A DNA stretch of 64,000 nt from Roseibaca sp. Y0-43 (lineage in GTDB: Bacteria; Pseudomonadota; Alphaproteobacteria; Rhodobacterales; Rhodobacteraceae), in NCBI RefSeq assembly GCF_020667835.1, contig NZ_JAFMPR010000002.1, positions 124,001 through 188,000 of the forward strand, given 5' to 3'. Positions 29,795 to 41,179 of this stretch are shown one piece after another. The translations under genes were made by a program, and so were the position numbers. The notes beneath the pieces were generated by a model. The model was not told where the DNA came from. It made no database searches and worked only from the letters and a program-made list of their open reading frames with translations. Positions within the stretch are counted from its first letter, which is position 1, and each line of letters opens with the position of its first letter.

Positions 29795-31150
29795 ATGGAC
29801 AAGGTTCTGAACATTGTCGGCGGCGGCATGGCTGGGTCAGAGGCCGCGTGGCAAGCCGCGAATATGGGCATTGACGTGGTCATCCACGAAATGCGCCCCA
29901 AGGTCGGCACCTTTGCGCACCAGACCCAGAACCTTGCGGAAATGGTGTGTTCCAACTCTTTCCGCTCGGATGATGATGAGAATAACGCTGTGGGCCTGCT
30001 GCACTGGGAAATGCGCGCGGCGGGCGGGCTTATCATGGAAATGGCCGATGCCCATGCGCTGCCCGCGGGCGGCGCGTTGGCCGTGGACCGCGACGCGTTT
30101 TCCGCAGCCGTCACCGAGCGTTTGCTGGCGCATCCGCGCATCTCGGTGGCGCGCGAAGAAATCACGGCGCTGCCCGATCAGGGCCAGTGGATCATCGCGA
30201 CCGGGCCGTTGACCTCCAGCGCCTTGGGGCAGGCCATCGCCGCAGAGACGGGGGCCGAGGCGCTCGCCTTTTTCGACGCCATCGCGCCGATTGTCTATTT
30301 CGACAGCATCGACCTGTCGAAAGCGTGGTTCCAGTCCCGCTATGACAAGGGCGAGACCGAGGAAGAACGCAAGGCCTATCTGAACTGCCCGATGGACCGC
30401 GACCAATACGAGGCCTTCATCGACGCGCTTCTGGCGGCGGAGAAAACCGAGTTCCACGAGGGCGAAACGGCGGGCTATTTCGACGGCTGCCTGCCGATCG
30501 AGGTGATGGCAGAACGCGGCCGCGAGACGCTGCGCCATGGCCCGATGAAGCCCGTGGGCCTGACCAACCCGCACGCGCCCGATGTAAAACCCTATGCCGT
30601 TGTGCAGCTGCGCCGCGACAATGCCCTGGGCACGCTTTACAACATCGTGGGCTTTCAGACCAAGATGAAGTATGGTGCGCAAACCTCTGTTTTCCGTATG
30701 ATTCCGGGGTTAGAGGATGCCAGCTTCGCGCGTCTGGGCGGCATTCACCGCAACACGTTCCTGAACTCTCCGACGCTGCTGGATGCGCAAATGCGCTTGC
30801 GCTCACGGCCGAATATCCGCTTTGCGGGTCAGATCACCGGGGTCGAGGGCTATGTCGAATCCGCGGCAATGGGCTTGCTGGCCGGGCGCATGGCCGCGGC
30901 GGAATTGTTGGGCCAGACGCTGCCGGTCGTGCCGCAAGACACCGCGATGGGCGCGCTTGTTCATCATATCACCGGCGGGGCAGAGGCTAAGACCTTCCAG
31001 CCCATGAACGTGAATTTCGGGCTGTTCCCGCCCGTGGGCGGTGTGAAAGGCGGTCGGCGCGGGCGCAAGGACCGCTACAAGGCCTATACCGACCGCGCGA
31101 AAACCGCTTGGCAGATGTGGTTGGGGCAGATGCCGGCGCAAGCGGCCTGA
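29795..31150 (+). CDS. trmFO: Folate-dependent tRNA (uracil-54-C5) methyltransferase TrmFO
   Basis: The 451-residue flavoprotein makes ribothymidine at position 54 of tRNA using methylenetetrahydrofolate and FADH2. The FAD-binding motif is [17 protein letters not shown]. The catalytic Cys regions are [12 protein letters not shown] and [14 protein letters not shown]. Others are [19 protein letters not shown] and the C-terminal [16 protein letters not shown] at 29795 follows GAAAGGGGAAG, and the open frame upstream lies in the terminator region. TrmFO replaces SAM-dependent TrmA in many Gram-positives and alphaproteobacteria. Confidence 0.96.
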   Translation: MDKVLNIVGGGMAGSEAAWQAANMGIDVVIHEMRPKVGTFAHQTQNLAEMVCSNSFRSDDDENNAVGLLHWEMRAAGGLIMEMADAHALPAGGALAVDRDAFSAAVTERLLAHPRISVAREEITALPDQGQWIIATGPLTSSALGQAIAAETGAEALAFFDAIAPIVYFDSIDLSKAWFQSRYDKGETEEERKAYLNCPMDRDQYEAFIDALLAAEKTEFHEGETAGYFDGCLPIEVMAERGRETLRHGPMKPVGLTNPHAPDVKPYAVVQLRRDNALGTLYNIVGFQTKMKYGAQTSVFRMIPGLEDASFARLGGIHRNTFLNSPTLLDAQMRLRSRPNIRFAGQITGVEGYVESAAMGLLAGRMAAAELLGQTLPVVPQDTAMGALVHHITGGAEAKTFQPMNVNFGLFPPVGGVKGGRRGRKDRYKAYTDRAKTAWQMWLGQMPAQAA

Positions 31151-31193
31151 CCTAAAGCGTTACGTCAGGAATGGCTTGCAAGGGTTTGAAACC

Positions 31194-32036
31194 ATGACAT
31201 TCCGGACTCGCTTCGCGCCATCGCCAACGGGGCCGCTGCACTTGGGTCACGCCTATTCCGCCATTCTGGCACATGACATGGCGCGCGCCGAGGGCGGCGC
31301 GTTCCTGTTGCGCATAGATGATCTGGACCAGTCCCGCGCGCGGCCCGAATGGGAAGAGCTGATCTACGAGGATTTGCGCTGGCTTGGCCTGACATGGGAC
31401 GGACCCGTGCGCCGCCAGTCCGACCATTTCGACGACTACCGCGCGGCCCTTGCGACAGTGGCGGCGCGCGGTGCGGTTTACCCCTGCCGCTGCTCGCGCG
31501 CCGATATCGACGCGGCCGCATCGGCCCCACAGGAAGGTGTGCCCACTTACGGTCCCGACGGCCGCATCTATCCCGGCACCTGCCGGGGCCGCCCTTATGC
31601 AGACCGCCGCCCCACCGACGCGCTGCGCTATGACCTGACCAAGGCCAATCTGGACGGGCCGCTCAGCTTCACCGAAACCGGCCCCGCCCATGCGGGCACC
31701 CATACGGTTACGCGCGATGAACTGCTGGCCCATGTGGGCGACCCGGTTCTGGCGCGGCCCGGCATGGCGGCGAGCTATCATTTTTCCGTCGTGCTGGATG
31801 ACGCGGCCTGTGGCATCACCCATGTCATTCGGGGCGAAGACCTGTTCGAGGCGACCTTCCTGCAAAGCTTCTTGCAACAGCAGTTGGGCCTGCCCGCACC
31901 GATCTATCACCACCACAGGCTGATCCGCGACGCGGCAGGCAAACGGCTGGCCAAACGCGACGATGCGCGCGCCATCCGCACTTACCGCGATGACGGCGCG
32001 ACGCCGCAGGACATCCGCCGCATGATCGGACTTTAA
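31194..32036 (+). CDS. gluQ: Glutamyl-queuosine tRNA(Asp) synthetase
   Basis: The 280-residue protein is a truncated GluRS that glutamylates queuosine-34 of tRNA-Asp. It has the HIGH-type RFAPSPTGPLHLGHAYSA, a KMSKS-like GKRLAKRDDARAI, and the zinc ligands typical of YadB in YPCRCSRADI plus YPGTCRGRP. There is no anticodon-binding domain, which separates it from full GluRS. ATG at 31194 begins the family N-terminus. An in-frame TTG six codons earlier is less likely. Its stop overlaps that of hisI by four bases. Confidence 0.93.
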   Translation: MTFRTRFAPSPTGPLHLGHAYSAILAHDMARAEGGAFLLRIDDLDQSRARPEWEELIYEDLRWLGLTWDGPVRRQSDHFDDYRAALATVAARGAVYPCRCSRADIDAAASAPQEGVPTYGPDGRIYPGTCRGRPYADRRPTDALRYDLTKANLDGPLSFTETGPAHAGTHTVTRDELLAHVGDPVLARPGMAASYHFSVVLDDAACGITHVIRGEDLFEATFLQSFLQQQLGLPAPIYHHHRLIRDAAGKRLAKRDDARAIRTYRDDGATPQDIRRMIGL

Positions 32037-32395
32037 TCGGCCTCTGGTGCCATCAACTCCACCTCGGACCCGCCGCGAATGGCGGTATAAAAACACGAGC
32101 GCCGATTGGTGTGGCAGGCGGGCCCGGTCTGCTTGACCATGACCAGCAGGCAATCGCGGTCGCAATCCACCCGGAAATCGACCAGTTCCTGCACATGGCC
32201 CGAACTCTCGCCCTTGACCCAGAAGGATTGCCGCGAGCGGCTCCAATAGGTCACGCGGCGGGTTTCAAGCGTGCGCGCGACCGCTTCGGCATTCATCCAC
32301 GCCACCATCAGCACCTCGCGGGTCACAGCGTCCTGCGCAATGGCGGGGATCAAGCCTTTGTCATCATATCGTAGGGTTTGCGGATCGAAATTCAT
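32033..32395 (-). CDS. hisI: Phosphoribosyl-AMP cyclohydrolase
   Basis: The 120-residue enzyme opens the purine ring of PR-AMP, the third step of histidine synthesis. Metal-binding motifs are visible: the Asp cluster DCDRDCLLVMV and the Cys/His set GPACHTNRRSCFY. The segment VAWMNAEAVARTLETRRVTYWSRSRQ is diagnostic. The fused HisE domain of some species is absent. It is convergent with gluQ and diverges from the Fe-S scaffold gene. Confidence 0.96.
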   Translation of the reverse strand: MNFDPQTLRYDDKGLIPAIAQDAVTREVLMVAWMNAEAVARTLETRRVTYWSRSRQSFWVKGESSGHVQELVDFRVDCDRDCLLVMVKQTGPACHTNRRSCFYTAIRGGSEVELMAPEAD

Positions 32396-32451
32396 GGGCT
32401 ATGTCCTTGTCTCGTGACAGCAATAGCCCGAGCGACCGGCAGGGGAAAGCC

Positions 32452-32904
32452 ATGAGCGACAATGCCCAGATGATGAAACTCTATTCCGCGCGCATCCTGG
32501 CGCTCGCCGCCGACATTCCGCATCAGGGCCGGCTTGACGCGCCGCAAAGCAGCGTCAAACGCCGCTCGCCGCTTTGCGGCTCGACCGTGACGGTGGATCT
32601 GGACATGGAGGACGGCCGCGTCAGCCGCTTCGCGCAAGAGGTGAAGGCCTGCGCGCTGGGGCAGGCGGCGGCGGCGATCCTTGGGCAGGTCGTGATCGGG
32701 CGCAGCGCCGGGGAACTGGCGCAGGCCCGCGCCCAGCTTCACGCCATGCTGACGGAAAACGGCCCCGTCCCCGATGCGCCCTTCCAAGGCTACGAGGTGC
32801 TGATCCCCGCGCGCGATTACCGCAACCGCCACGCCTCTATCCTGCTTGCGCTGGATGCGACGGTCGAAGCCGCGCAAACGCTGAGCGCCCAAGCCGCAAG
32901 CTGA
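32452..32904 (+). CDS. NifU-like iron-sulfur cluster scaffold family protein
   Basis: The 150-residue protein resembles the IscU/NifU N-terminal family as found in alphaproteobacteria. It has MMKLYSARILALAADIPHQGRL, a first Cys in SPLCGSTVTVDLDMEDG and a second in VKACALGQAAAAIL. These fit the first two scaffold Cys, but the usual third Cys near the C-terminus is not seen (the region reads VLIPARDYRNRHASILLALDA). It may therefore not assemble clusters in the standard way. ATG at 32452 follows AGGGGAAAG. An ATG at 32401 would add a polar tail into the hisI promoter. Confidence 0.75.
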   Translation: MSDNAQMMKLYSARILALAADIPHQGRLDAPQSSVKRRSPLCGSTVTVDLDMEDGRVSRFAQEVKACALGQAAAAILGQVVIGRSAGELAQARAQLHAMLTENGPVPDAPFQGYEVLIPARDYRNRHASILLALDATVEAAQTLSAQAAS

Positions 32905-32905
32905 T

Positions 32906-32969
32906 TTCATCCTTGCAGAAATATCCTGGGGTGAATGGTCCCGCAGGGACCAGAGGGGCAAAGCCCCTC
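32906..32969. repeat. 64-bp intergenic repeat, copy 1, with extra hairpin
   Basis: The copy runs from TTCATCCTTGCAGAAATATCC to GGGGCAAAGCCCCTC and holds two short hairpins, GGTCCC-GCA-GGGACC and GAGGGGC-AAA-GCCCCTC. It matches 44395-44458 at 62 of 64 positions. The second hairpin is duplicated 28 bases on (GGGGCAAAGCCCCTC again from 32983), running into the pgm stop codon. Confidence 0.9.
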
Positions 32970-32995
32970 AAATCACCCCAACGGGGCAAAGCCCC

Positions 32996-34654
<1,659 letters not shown>

Positions 34655-34732
34655 CTATTGTGGCTTTGTGTCAAATTGTTGAAGTCTTTGCGGTGTAACG
34701 CGGTGCAGGCGGTCGACAAAAAGGGGCAGGGA

Positions 34733-36529
34733 ATGCGGATTCTGGTGTTCAACGCGGGCAGTTCGTCCTTGAAATTCGGGGTGTTCGACCTGTCCGACGC
34801 GTCTGTGGCAAAGGCGCAAGAGCTTTTGCGCGGCACGCTCGACCGCTTCTCTGCCGAAGGGTGCGATCTGAAACTGTCGGGGCAGGCCAAGCGCCGCGCC
34901 GCCCCGCGCGATCTGGCAGAGGCCACGGCGCATGTGCCAGAGCTGTTGGAGCGTGCCGGCCTGCGCGGGTTCGACGCGATCGCGCATCGCATCGCCCATG
35001 GCGGCGACCGGTTTGACCGCGCGACCCGTCTGGACCCTGCGACGCTCGATCAAATCCGGGCGCTGACCCCGCTTGCCCCCTTGCACAACCCCGCCAATCT
35101 GGCGGCGGTCCAGATGGCCGCGCAGCTTTGGCCCGATCTGCCGCAATGGGGTGTGTTCGACACGGCCTTTCACCTGACGAACCCGCCCCGCGCGACCACC
35201 TATGCCGTGCCAGAGGCGTGGCGCAAGGCGGGGCTGCGGCGCTACGGGTTCCACGGCACCTCGCATAAATACGTGGCGCTGCGCGCGGCAGAAGCCTTGC
35301 AGACCCCCTTGCGCGCGTTGCGGCTGGTCAGCCTGCATCTGGGCAATGGGGCCAGCGCCTGCGCCATCGCGGGCGGGAAATCGCTGGACAGTTCCATGGG
35401 CCTGACGCCCTTGGAGGGGCTGGTCATGGGCACCCGCTCTGGCGATGTGGATCCGGGGCTGTTCGGTTTTCTTGGCCGCCAGATGGGCCTGAGCATCGCG
35501 CAGATCGAGGATGCGCTGTATCGCGAGAGCGGCCTTCTGGCATTGACCGGCCAAGCCGATATGCGCGAGGTTGAGGCGCGCGCGGCGGCGGGCGATGCCG
35601 AGGCGCAGCTTGCCATCAACCTTTATGCCTACCGCGCCCGCAAATACGTGGGTGCCTATGCGGCGGCGATGGGCGGGCTGGATGCGCTGGTCTTCACAGG
35701 CGGGATTGGCGAGAACTCGGCCTCTATGCGGCGGCGCATCTGCGACGGTCTGGAATTTCTGGGCTTGCGGCTGGATGATGACCTGAACGCGACCGTTACG
35801 CTCGATGGCCGCGCCGCCCCGCAAATTCAGGCCCATGGCGCGCGCGTGGCCGTGATCGTGACCCAAACCGCAGAGCAGTTGATGATCGCGCAAGAGGTGG
35901 CCCAAGCCCTGCGCGCAAGCGCGCCGCCGGTCGCGCGCAAGATGCCTGTCGCGGTGTCGGCCCGGCATGTGCATCTGGACCGCGCGGCGGTCGATGCGCT
36001 GTTCGGCCCCGGATATGCGCTGACCCCGGCGCGCCCCTTGCGCCAGAAGGGGCATTGGGCGGCAGTGGAGCGTGTCAGCGTTGAAGGGCCGAAAGGGCGG
36101 CTGGAACATGTCGCCATCCTTGGCCCCTTGCGCCCGCACACCCAGGTCGAGGTGTCGCGCACCGACAGTTTCGCGCTGGGGGTGGATGCGCCCGTGCGCC
36201 AGTCAGGCGATCTGGCAGGTGCCGCGCGCATTCGCCTGCACGGGCCTGCCGGGTCATGCGATGTGCACGGCCTGATCGTGGCCGCGCGCCACATCCATAT
36301 GTCCACCGAGGATGCCCGCGCATGGGGCTTGCAGAATGGCGACATGGTCGATGTGACGCTGGACCAAACCGCGCGGGGGCTGACCTTTACCCATGTACTG
36401 CTGCGCGTCTCTGACAAGGCCACGACCGAAATGCATATCGACACGGACGAGGCCAATGCCGCCGGGATTGTCGGGGCCGTGGAGGGCGAGATCACGGGCG
36501 ACGCGCAGATCACCCATCGTCATTCATGA
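34733..36529 (+). CDS. Acetate kinase fused to PduL-type phosphate acyltransferase
   Basis: This 598-residue protein joins two enzymes of the acetyl-CoA/acetate pathway in one chain. Residues 1 to about 397 are a full acetate kinase: [56 protein letters not shown] and [15 protein letters not shown]. Residues from about 404 are a PduL phosphotransacylase with its two zinc-binding His motifs, VSARHVHLD and [13 protein letters not shown], plus [15 protein letters not shown]. PduL converts acyl-CoA and phosphate to acyl-phosphate, which the kinase turns into acetate and ATP. It diverges from pgm and ends overlapping dtd by six bases. No frameshift separates the halves. Confidence 0.93.
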   Translation: MRILVFNAGSSSLKFGVFDLSDASVAKAQELLRGTLDRFSAEGCDLKLSGQAKRRAAPRDLAEATAHVPELLERAGLRGFDAIAHRIAHGGDRFDRATRLDPATLDQIRALTPLAPLHNPANLAAVQMAAQLWPDLPQWGVFDTAFHLTNPPRATTYAVPEAWRKAGLRRYGFHGTSHKYVALRAAEALQTPLRALRLVSLHLGNGASACAIAGGKSLDSSMGLTPLEGLVMGTRSGDVDPGLFGFLGRQMGLSIAQIEDALYRESGLLALTGQADMREVEARAAAGDAEAQLAINLYAYRARKYVGAYAAAMGGLDALVFTGGIGENSASMRRRICDGLEFLGLRLDDDLNATVTLDGRAAPQIQAHGARVAVIVTQTAEQLMIAQEVAQALRASAPPVARKMPVAVSARHVHLDRAAVDALFGPGYALTPARPLRQKGHWAAVERVSVEGPKGRLEHVAILGPLRPHTQVEVSRTDSFALGVDAPVRQSGDLAGAARIRLHGPAGSCDVHGLIVAARHIHMSTEDARAWGLQNGDMVDVTLDQTARGLTFTHVLLRVSDKATTEMHIDTDEANAAGIVGAVEGEITGDAQITHRHS

Positions 36530-36973
36530 CCAGGTGTCGGTATCCAGCCAGATCGTGACCGGGCCATCATTGACCAGATGCACCGCCATCTCGGCCCCGA
36601 ATTGACCGGTTTCGACCTGAACACCCAGATCGCCCAGGCATTGGGCGAAATGTTGATAGAGCCTCTCACCCTCGGCGGGCGGCGCGGCGCTGGAAAAGCC
36701 GGGGCGGTTGCCGCTGCGGGTATCGGCGGCCAGTGTGAACTGGCTGACCACAAGCGCGCCGCCGCCCGTGTCCTTCAGCGCAAGGTTCATTTTGCCCGCG
36801 TCATCGCGGAAAATGCGCAGCTTGTGGATTTTCGCAGCCAGCGTTTCGGCCTGCGCCTGCGTGTCGCCCTGCATGGCGCAGACAAGGATCAGCAAGCCCG
36901 GCCCGGTCTGGCCGATGATCTGGCCATCCACCTCGACCCGAGCATGGGTCACGCGTTGCACAAGTGCGCGCAT
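36524..36973 (-). CDS. dtd: D-aminoacyl-tRNA deacylase
   Basis: The 149-residue proofreading enzyme removes D-amino acids (and glycine mischarged on tRNA-Ala). The start [15 protein letters not shown], the catalytic [21 protein letters not shown] and the cross-subunit GP motif in [11 protein letters not shown] are all present. It ends in the 3' end of the acetate kinase fusion gene on the other strand, and starts one base after the sugar kinase stop, so it is co-transcribed with that kinase. Confidence 0.95.
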   Translation of the reverse strand: MRALVQRVTHARVEVDGQIIGQTGPGLLILVCAMQGDTQAQAETLAAKIHKLRIFRDDAGKMNLALKDTGGGALVVSQFTLAADTRSGNRPGFSSAAPPAEGERLYQHFAQCLGDLGVQVETGQFGAEMAVHLVNDGPVTIWLDTDTWS

Positions 36974-36974
36974 G

Positions 36975-37892
36975 TTACAGCTCGTGCCGCCAAGGCGGGT
37001 TTGCGCCCGCGCGCGACACGGTCACAGCGGCGGTTTGTGCGCCAAGGGCAAGGGCCTGTTCCAGTGCGCTAGGGTCAAGCCGGGCCACCGCGTCACGGCT
37101 GAGCAGCCCCGCGTCATCCAGCGCCGCCAGAAAGCCCGCGTTGAACGTATCGCCCGCGCCGACGGTATCGACCACCTCGACCCGGTTTGCCGCCGCATGG
37201 GCCACGCCGCCCGCATGAAAGGCGCGCGCCCCCTCGGCCCCTTCGGTCACGACCACCACGCGCGGGCCGCGTGCGCGCAAGCCGCCCGCCAGATCGGCCA
37301 CATCGCCCGCGCCCATCAGCCAATGCAGGTCTTCGTCCGACACCTTGACGATGTCGGCGCGCGCCAGCATCGCATCCAGCCGCGCGCGATAGGCGGCCTC
37401 GTCCCGGATGAAACCGGGGCGGATATTGGGGTCCAGCATGACCACGCGCTCGCCCGCATGGGCGCAGAGCGTGGCAAAACCCGTGCCGCAGGGTTCCCCC
37501 ACCAGCGAGATGCCACCGAAAAACAGCGCGCGCACGCTGTCATCCAGCACCGGCAATTCCGCGAGCGCCATGTCACGCAGCGCGGTGCCCGTGTCGTAAA
37601 ACGCGTATTGCGCCTGCCCATTGGTCAGCGTGACAAAGGCCAGCGTGCAGGGGCGGTCCACGGCGGGGCTGAGCGCATGATCCACGCCAGAGCTGTCAAG
37701 CGCCGCGCGCAGCCGTTGCCCGAACAGATCGTCCGAGAGCGGGCAGAAGAACCCCGCCTTCACCCCCAACCGCCCCAAGGCGATGGCGGTGTTGAACACC
37801 GCACCGCCGGGATAGGGGGCAAAGGCGGCTTCGCCCGCGCCGGTTTCGCGCGGCAGCATGTCGATCAAAGCTTCGCCACAGCACAGGATCAT
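36975..37892 (-). CDS. PfkB family carbohydrate kinase (fructokinase-like)
   Basis: The 305-residue ribokinase-fold enzyme has [19 protein letters not shown], the sugar-side [16 protein letters not shown], and the ATP/anion-hole signature [19 protein letters not shown] with the catalytic Asp. The N-terminal GEALIDM..R and GGAxFNTA pattern is typical of fructokinases. The sugar is inferred. It is upstream of dtd and downstream of the zinc-ribbon gene on the same strand. Confidence 0.87.
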   Translation of the reverse strand: MILCCGEALIDMLPRETGAGEAAFAPYPGGAVFNTAIALGRLGVKAGFFCPLSDDLFGQRLRAALDSSGVDHALSPAVDRPCTLAFVTLTNGQAQYAFYDTGTALRDMALAELPVLDDSVRALFFGGISLVGEPCGTGFATLCAHAGERVVMLDPNIRPGFIRDEAAYRARLDAMLARADIVKVSDEDLHWLMGAGDVADLAGGLRARGPRVVVVTEGAEGARAFHAGGVAHAAANRVEVVDTVGAGDTFNAGFLAALDDAGLLSRDAVARLDPSALEQALALGAQTAAVTVSRAGANPPWRHEL

Positions 37893-37909
37893 GGCATTCC
37901 TCGCGTCTG

Positions 37910-38998
37910 TTATCCGCCCATCTCAGCGACGTAATACACGCCCGCGGCAAAAGCCAGCGCCAATGTTACCGCAAACATGATCTTCCAGACTGAATAGGGC
38001 CGCTCGCCCTGCACGCGGCCCGACTGGCCGTTGACGATGAAGCGGTAGCTTTTCCCCTTGTAGCGATAGGCGGCCATCCAGATCGGCAGCAGGATATGCT
38101 TGAAGCGCTCATCGGCGTAATCGGTGTGCATCGTGTCGATGCGCTGCTCGTCGCCGCCAATATCGCGGCGGATGTCACCCCGGATGACATCGGCCATACG
38201 CTCTTGGCCGATCGTGTAGCCGGGGCCAAGATCGACCGTGTAGCCCTCGGCGCGAAAGCCCGACAGGTAATCGGCGGCATAGGGGGTCAGATCGGACAGG
38301 GTCCAAGGTTCGAGCGCGCGCAGGTTCTGGCGGGGCAGGGCTTCGCTGGCGACAACCAGCACATCTGTGAAATCGCGCGCCACCCGGCCAGAGGCGCGGG
38401 TCCAGCGCGTGCGCCGTTCGGTGCGCTTGTTCTTGCCGCTGCCGACGGTGACGTAGTAATGCGTGCCGCGCTGGCCGGTGTAGCGGGTTTTCGTATCGGC
38501 ATCGAAAGCCCAATAGGGCAGGTATAGCCCGTTCAGCTTGCCCGTTTCGCGCGCGTATTTGGCAAGCCCGTTGGGCGCGAACCACAAGCCCTTCAGCCAG
38601 TCGCGCATCTTGGCTTGCGCGGCGTCGCGTCCCAGTTTGAAGGGCAGCAGCGCTTGCGGCTTGATATGCCGGTGCGTGCCGGTATCGGCCACCACGGGGC
38701 TGGCGCAGAACGGGCATTCGGCGGCGTGGATATTGGGGTCGAACTGCACCTCGGCGCCGCAGGTGTCGCAATGCGACACGCGCGTAACCTCCATCGCTTC
38801 GGGCGACAGGCGTTCGGCCAGCGCCGTGTGCAGGTCGAGCGTGGCCAAGGCTTGCGCGCGCGCGTCGTCCGACACTTCGGGCACGTCTTGCACGAAGCCA
38901 CAATATTCGCAGGTCAAGCTGCCCTGACCGGGGGTGAAGCGCAGCGACGCCCCGCATTGGCCGCAAGGAAAGCGGTTTTCGGTTTCGAGTGTGGTCAT
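37910..38998 (-). CDS. Zinc-ribbon membrane protein (YdjG-like)
   Basis: The 362-residue protein has two N-terminal zinc ribbons: C12-C15 with C30-C33 (CGQCG...CEYCG), and CDTCG...CPFC near residues 77-96. A soluble middle domain follows (LPYWAFDADTKTRYTGQRGTHYY...), then one C-terminal transmembrane helix (MFAVTLALAFAAGVYYVAEM). Similar proteins are often mislabelled as primosomal protein N'. In Bacillus a zinc-ribbon protein of this sort (YdjG) is encoded with an SPFH protein (YdjI) and PspA, which fits the SPFH gene 80 bases upstream here. Function: probably membrane-stress scaffold, inferred. Confidence 0.72.
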   Translation of the reverse strand: MTTLETENRFPCGQCGASLRFTPGQGSLTCEYCGFVQDVPEVSDDARAQALATLDLHTALAERLSPEAMEVTRVSHCDTCGAEVQFDPNIHAAECPFCASPVVADTGTHRHIKPQALLPFKLGRDAAQAKMRDWLKGLWFAPNGLAKYARETGKLNGLYLPYWAFDADTKTRYTGQRGTHYYVTVGSGKNKRTERRTRWTRASGRVARDFTDVLVVASEALPRQNLRALEPWTLSDLTPYAADYLSGFRAEGYTVDLGPGYTIGQERMADVIRGDIRRDIGGDEQRIDTMHTDYADERFKHILLPIWMAAYRYKGKSYRFIVNGQSGRVQGERPYSVWKIMFAVTLALAFAAGVYYVAEMGG

Positions 38999-39078
38999 GG
39001 CGTCCGTGCTGCCGCTACAGGCGAGGGAAGCCGTTACATGGCTTCATCTTGTCAGAAATACCCAAGTCTGCCGTTCAG

Positions 39079-40167
39079 TTACAGCACAGGCGGCGGGGGC
39101 GGGGGTGGTGTTGCGCCAAACAGCCCGCGCAAGGCGGCGACATCGCCGGCCTTCATCCAGCCGCTTTGCCCGTCGGTCCAGACCAGCGTGTCGCGGGTGA
39201 TCTGCGCGGCAAGCTGGCTTTGCGGGATGGGGCCGCGCGTCTGGCCATTCTCGGCAATGTGCCACATCGCTTCCGAAGGGGGCGGCGGGGGCGGGGCGCT
39301 CGCCGCTTGTGCGGGTTGGCCAAAGCCCTGCGCCATGCCCATGCCCATCGCCATGCCCAGACCCGCGCCAAGCCCTTGGCCCATGCCGCCATCGCCGGCC
39401 TCTGCCGCTTTCTGCATGGCCTGCGCCGCAGAGAACTGGCTGTATTTGTTCAGATCGCCCACGATCCCCATGCCCGTGCGCTGATCCAGAACCTTTTCCA
39501 CCTCTTGCGGCAGCGAGATATTCTCGATGTAAAGCTCGGGCATCTCCAGCCCGTAAGCGCCGATGGTGGGGGCAATCGCCTCTGTCACCATGCGCGACAG
39601 ATCGGCCGTGTTCGCGGCCATGTCCAGCGCCGGAATGCCGCTGGCCGCCAGTACGCGGCTGACCTTTTGCACCACGATATTGCGGATCTGGCCCGCGATC
39701 TCATCTTGGGTGAACTCGCCATCTGTGCCGACGATCTCGGTCATGAAGCGCGGCGCATCGGTTACGCGGATGGTATACGACCCAAAGGCGCGCAGGCGCA
39801 GCGGCCCGAATTCCGGGTCGCGCAGCATGACGGGGTTCTGCGTGCCCCATTTCAGGCCGGGAAAACGCCGGGTGTTGACGAAATAGATTTCCGATTTGAA
39901 GGGCGAGGAAAACCCATGATCCCAGTGCTGCAAACTGGTCAGGATGGGCATGTTGTTGGTTTCCAACATATACAAGCCCGGCCCGAACACATCGGCCAAC
40001 TGCCCCTCATGCACGAAAACGGCGATCTGGCCCTCGCGCACGGTCAGCTTCGCGCCATACTTGATCTCGTTGCCGTAGCGCTCGAAGCGATAGACCATCG
40101 TATCGCGGGAATCGTCGGTCCATTCGATGACATCGATGAACTGACCCTTCAGGAAGCTGAAAACCAT
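39079..40167 (-). CDS. SPFH-domain protein with C-terminal GYF domain
   Basis: This 362-residue protein has an SPFH/Band-7-type domain (about residues 20-240: VREGQIAVFVHEGQLADVFGPG, FVNTRRFPGLKWGTQ, YGLEMPELYIENISLPQEV), a short coiled part and a Gly/Met-rich linker (GLGMAMGMGMAQGFG). A GYF_2-like domain closes it (about 300-345: MWHIAENGQTRGPIPQSQL...WTDGQSGWMKAGD), followed by a poly-Pro tail. There is no N-terminal membrane helix, as in YdjI-type proteins. GYF domains bind proline-rich peptides, so it may contact its own or partner proline tails. Immediate neighbours suggest a membrane-stress module. Confidence 0.8.
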   Translation of the reverse strand: MVFSFLKGQFIDVIEWTDDSRDTMVYRFERYGNEIKYGAKLTVREGQIAVFVHEGQLADVFGPGLYMLETNNMPILTSLQHWDHGFSSPFKSEIYFVNTRRFPGLKWGTQNPVMLRDPEFGPLRLRAFGSYTIRVTDAPRFMTEIVGTDGEFTQDEIAGQIRNIVVQKVSRVLAASGIPALDMAANTADLSRMVTEAIAPTIGAYGLEMPELYIENISLPQEVEKVLDQRTGMGIVGDLNKYSQFSAAQAMQKAAEAGDGGMGQGLGAGLGMAMGMGMAQGFGQPAQAASAPPPPPPSEAMWHIAENGQTRGPIPQSQLAAQITRDTLVWTDGQSGWMKAGDVAALRGLFGATPPPPPPPVL

Positions 40168-40222
40168 ATGAATTCTCCTTGGCCCCGATCTGCCGGGGCT
40201 GTCTGCTGTGGCTGAGTATTGC

Positions 40223-41173
40223 CTAAGACTGCCCGCCCATCAACTCTGCCGCGATCATCCGCACGATCGGGCGCGCCTGCGCCTCGCGCATTCCCGGACG
40301 CAGGCGCGGGTCGTAGAGGACGCGCAGAAGCTGCTCGTCCAGCACCGTCATGACCGCGAATTCGGCGCTGTCATTGAACAATGAGGGGCGCGCAACGGGG
40401 CTGTCATTGGCCAGCCCAAGGCCTTGGGTGATTTCCTCGAAATAGCACATGTCGCGGGTCCGCTCTGGCAGTTCGGCGCGGATGATGGCGACGGCGTCGG
40501 AATAGGTATTCGTGCCATCGCGTGAAAATGCCAGAACAAGGCAGGACACGCTCAGCGGCAGGTCTTCGACCAAGGCTTGGCTGGCAGCATCTATGCCTGG
40601 CACCAGCGCGCGCAGGCGCGGCGCGATGGCGCGGCGCTCGTCCTCTGACAGCACCAGCACGGTGAAATTGCCCCGCCCGTTGGTGACGGCGATCGGATGT
40701 TCGGACACGCGCGACAGGCGCGCGGCAAAGCGCGCCACCATGCCGCTGTCGCGCTCGCGCGTGGCCGCGGGCACCGAGGCGCCGAATTCCAGCGATAGAC
40801 GCACCGGTGCCTCCCAGCGGCGCAGCGCGGCGGGGCTGCTTTGCTGCAAGATCCGGTCCGCCCCGATCTGGTATTCGTCGCGCAACGCCACCTCGACAAA
40901 GGCACGTTCGATCAGGCTGGCCGAGATCGGCAGATCGCGCGGCGCGCGTTCCATCCGCAACAGGCCTTGGGCTATGCGGCGCGCCTCTGTCGCCGCGAAA
41001 TGCGCAGCGACCGCGCTTGGGGCACTGTCGGGCCGCGCCGGGGGCGCTGTTTCCGCCTTCTGGTCAGGGGCAGGCGCGGGCGCGGGCGGCGCGACAAGGG
41101 TGCACCCGGCCAGCGCCAGCGCCATGCAGCAGGCCAGCCCGGTCACACCAAATTTGCCGGCCACGCCGCCCAT
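40223..41173 (-). CDS. DUF2927 family lipoprotein
   Basis: The 316-residue product has a signal peptide with lipobox LALAGC (Cys about residue 24) and a Pro/Ala-rich tether, then a domain of the DUF2927 type common in Rhodobacterales. Recognisable parts are ISASLIERAFVEVALRDEYQ, LRRWEAPVRLSLEFGASVP and DMCYFEEITQGLGLANDSPVARPSLFNDSAEFAVMT..DEQLLRVLYDPRLRPGM. The late stretch is reminiscent of a metalloprotease-like fold but I see no complete HExxH. It lies between the SPFH and TelA genes on one strand, seven bases after telA. Confidence 0.78.
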   Translation of the reverse strand: MGGVAGKFGVTGLACCMALALAGCTLVAPPAPAPAPDQKAETAPPARPDSAPSAVAAHFAATEARRIAQGLLRMERAPRDLPISASLIERAFVEVALRDEYQIGADRILQQSSPAALRRWEAPVRLSLEFGASVPAATRERDSGMVARFAARLSRVSEHPIAVTNGRGNFTVLVLSEDERRAIAPRLRALVPGIDAASQALVEDLPLSVSCLVLAFSRDGTNTYSDAVAIIRAELPERTRDMCYFEEITQGLGLANDSPVARPSLFNDSAEFAVMTVLDEQLLRVLYDPRLRPGMREAQARPIVRMIAAELMGGQS

Positions 41174-41179
41174 GATGCA

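Noticed and set aside
37910-38998. Primosomal protein N' (PriA) for the zinc-ribbon protein
   Set aside because: There are zinc ribbons but no helicase motifs, and a C-terminal membrane helix is present.
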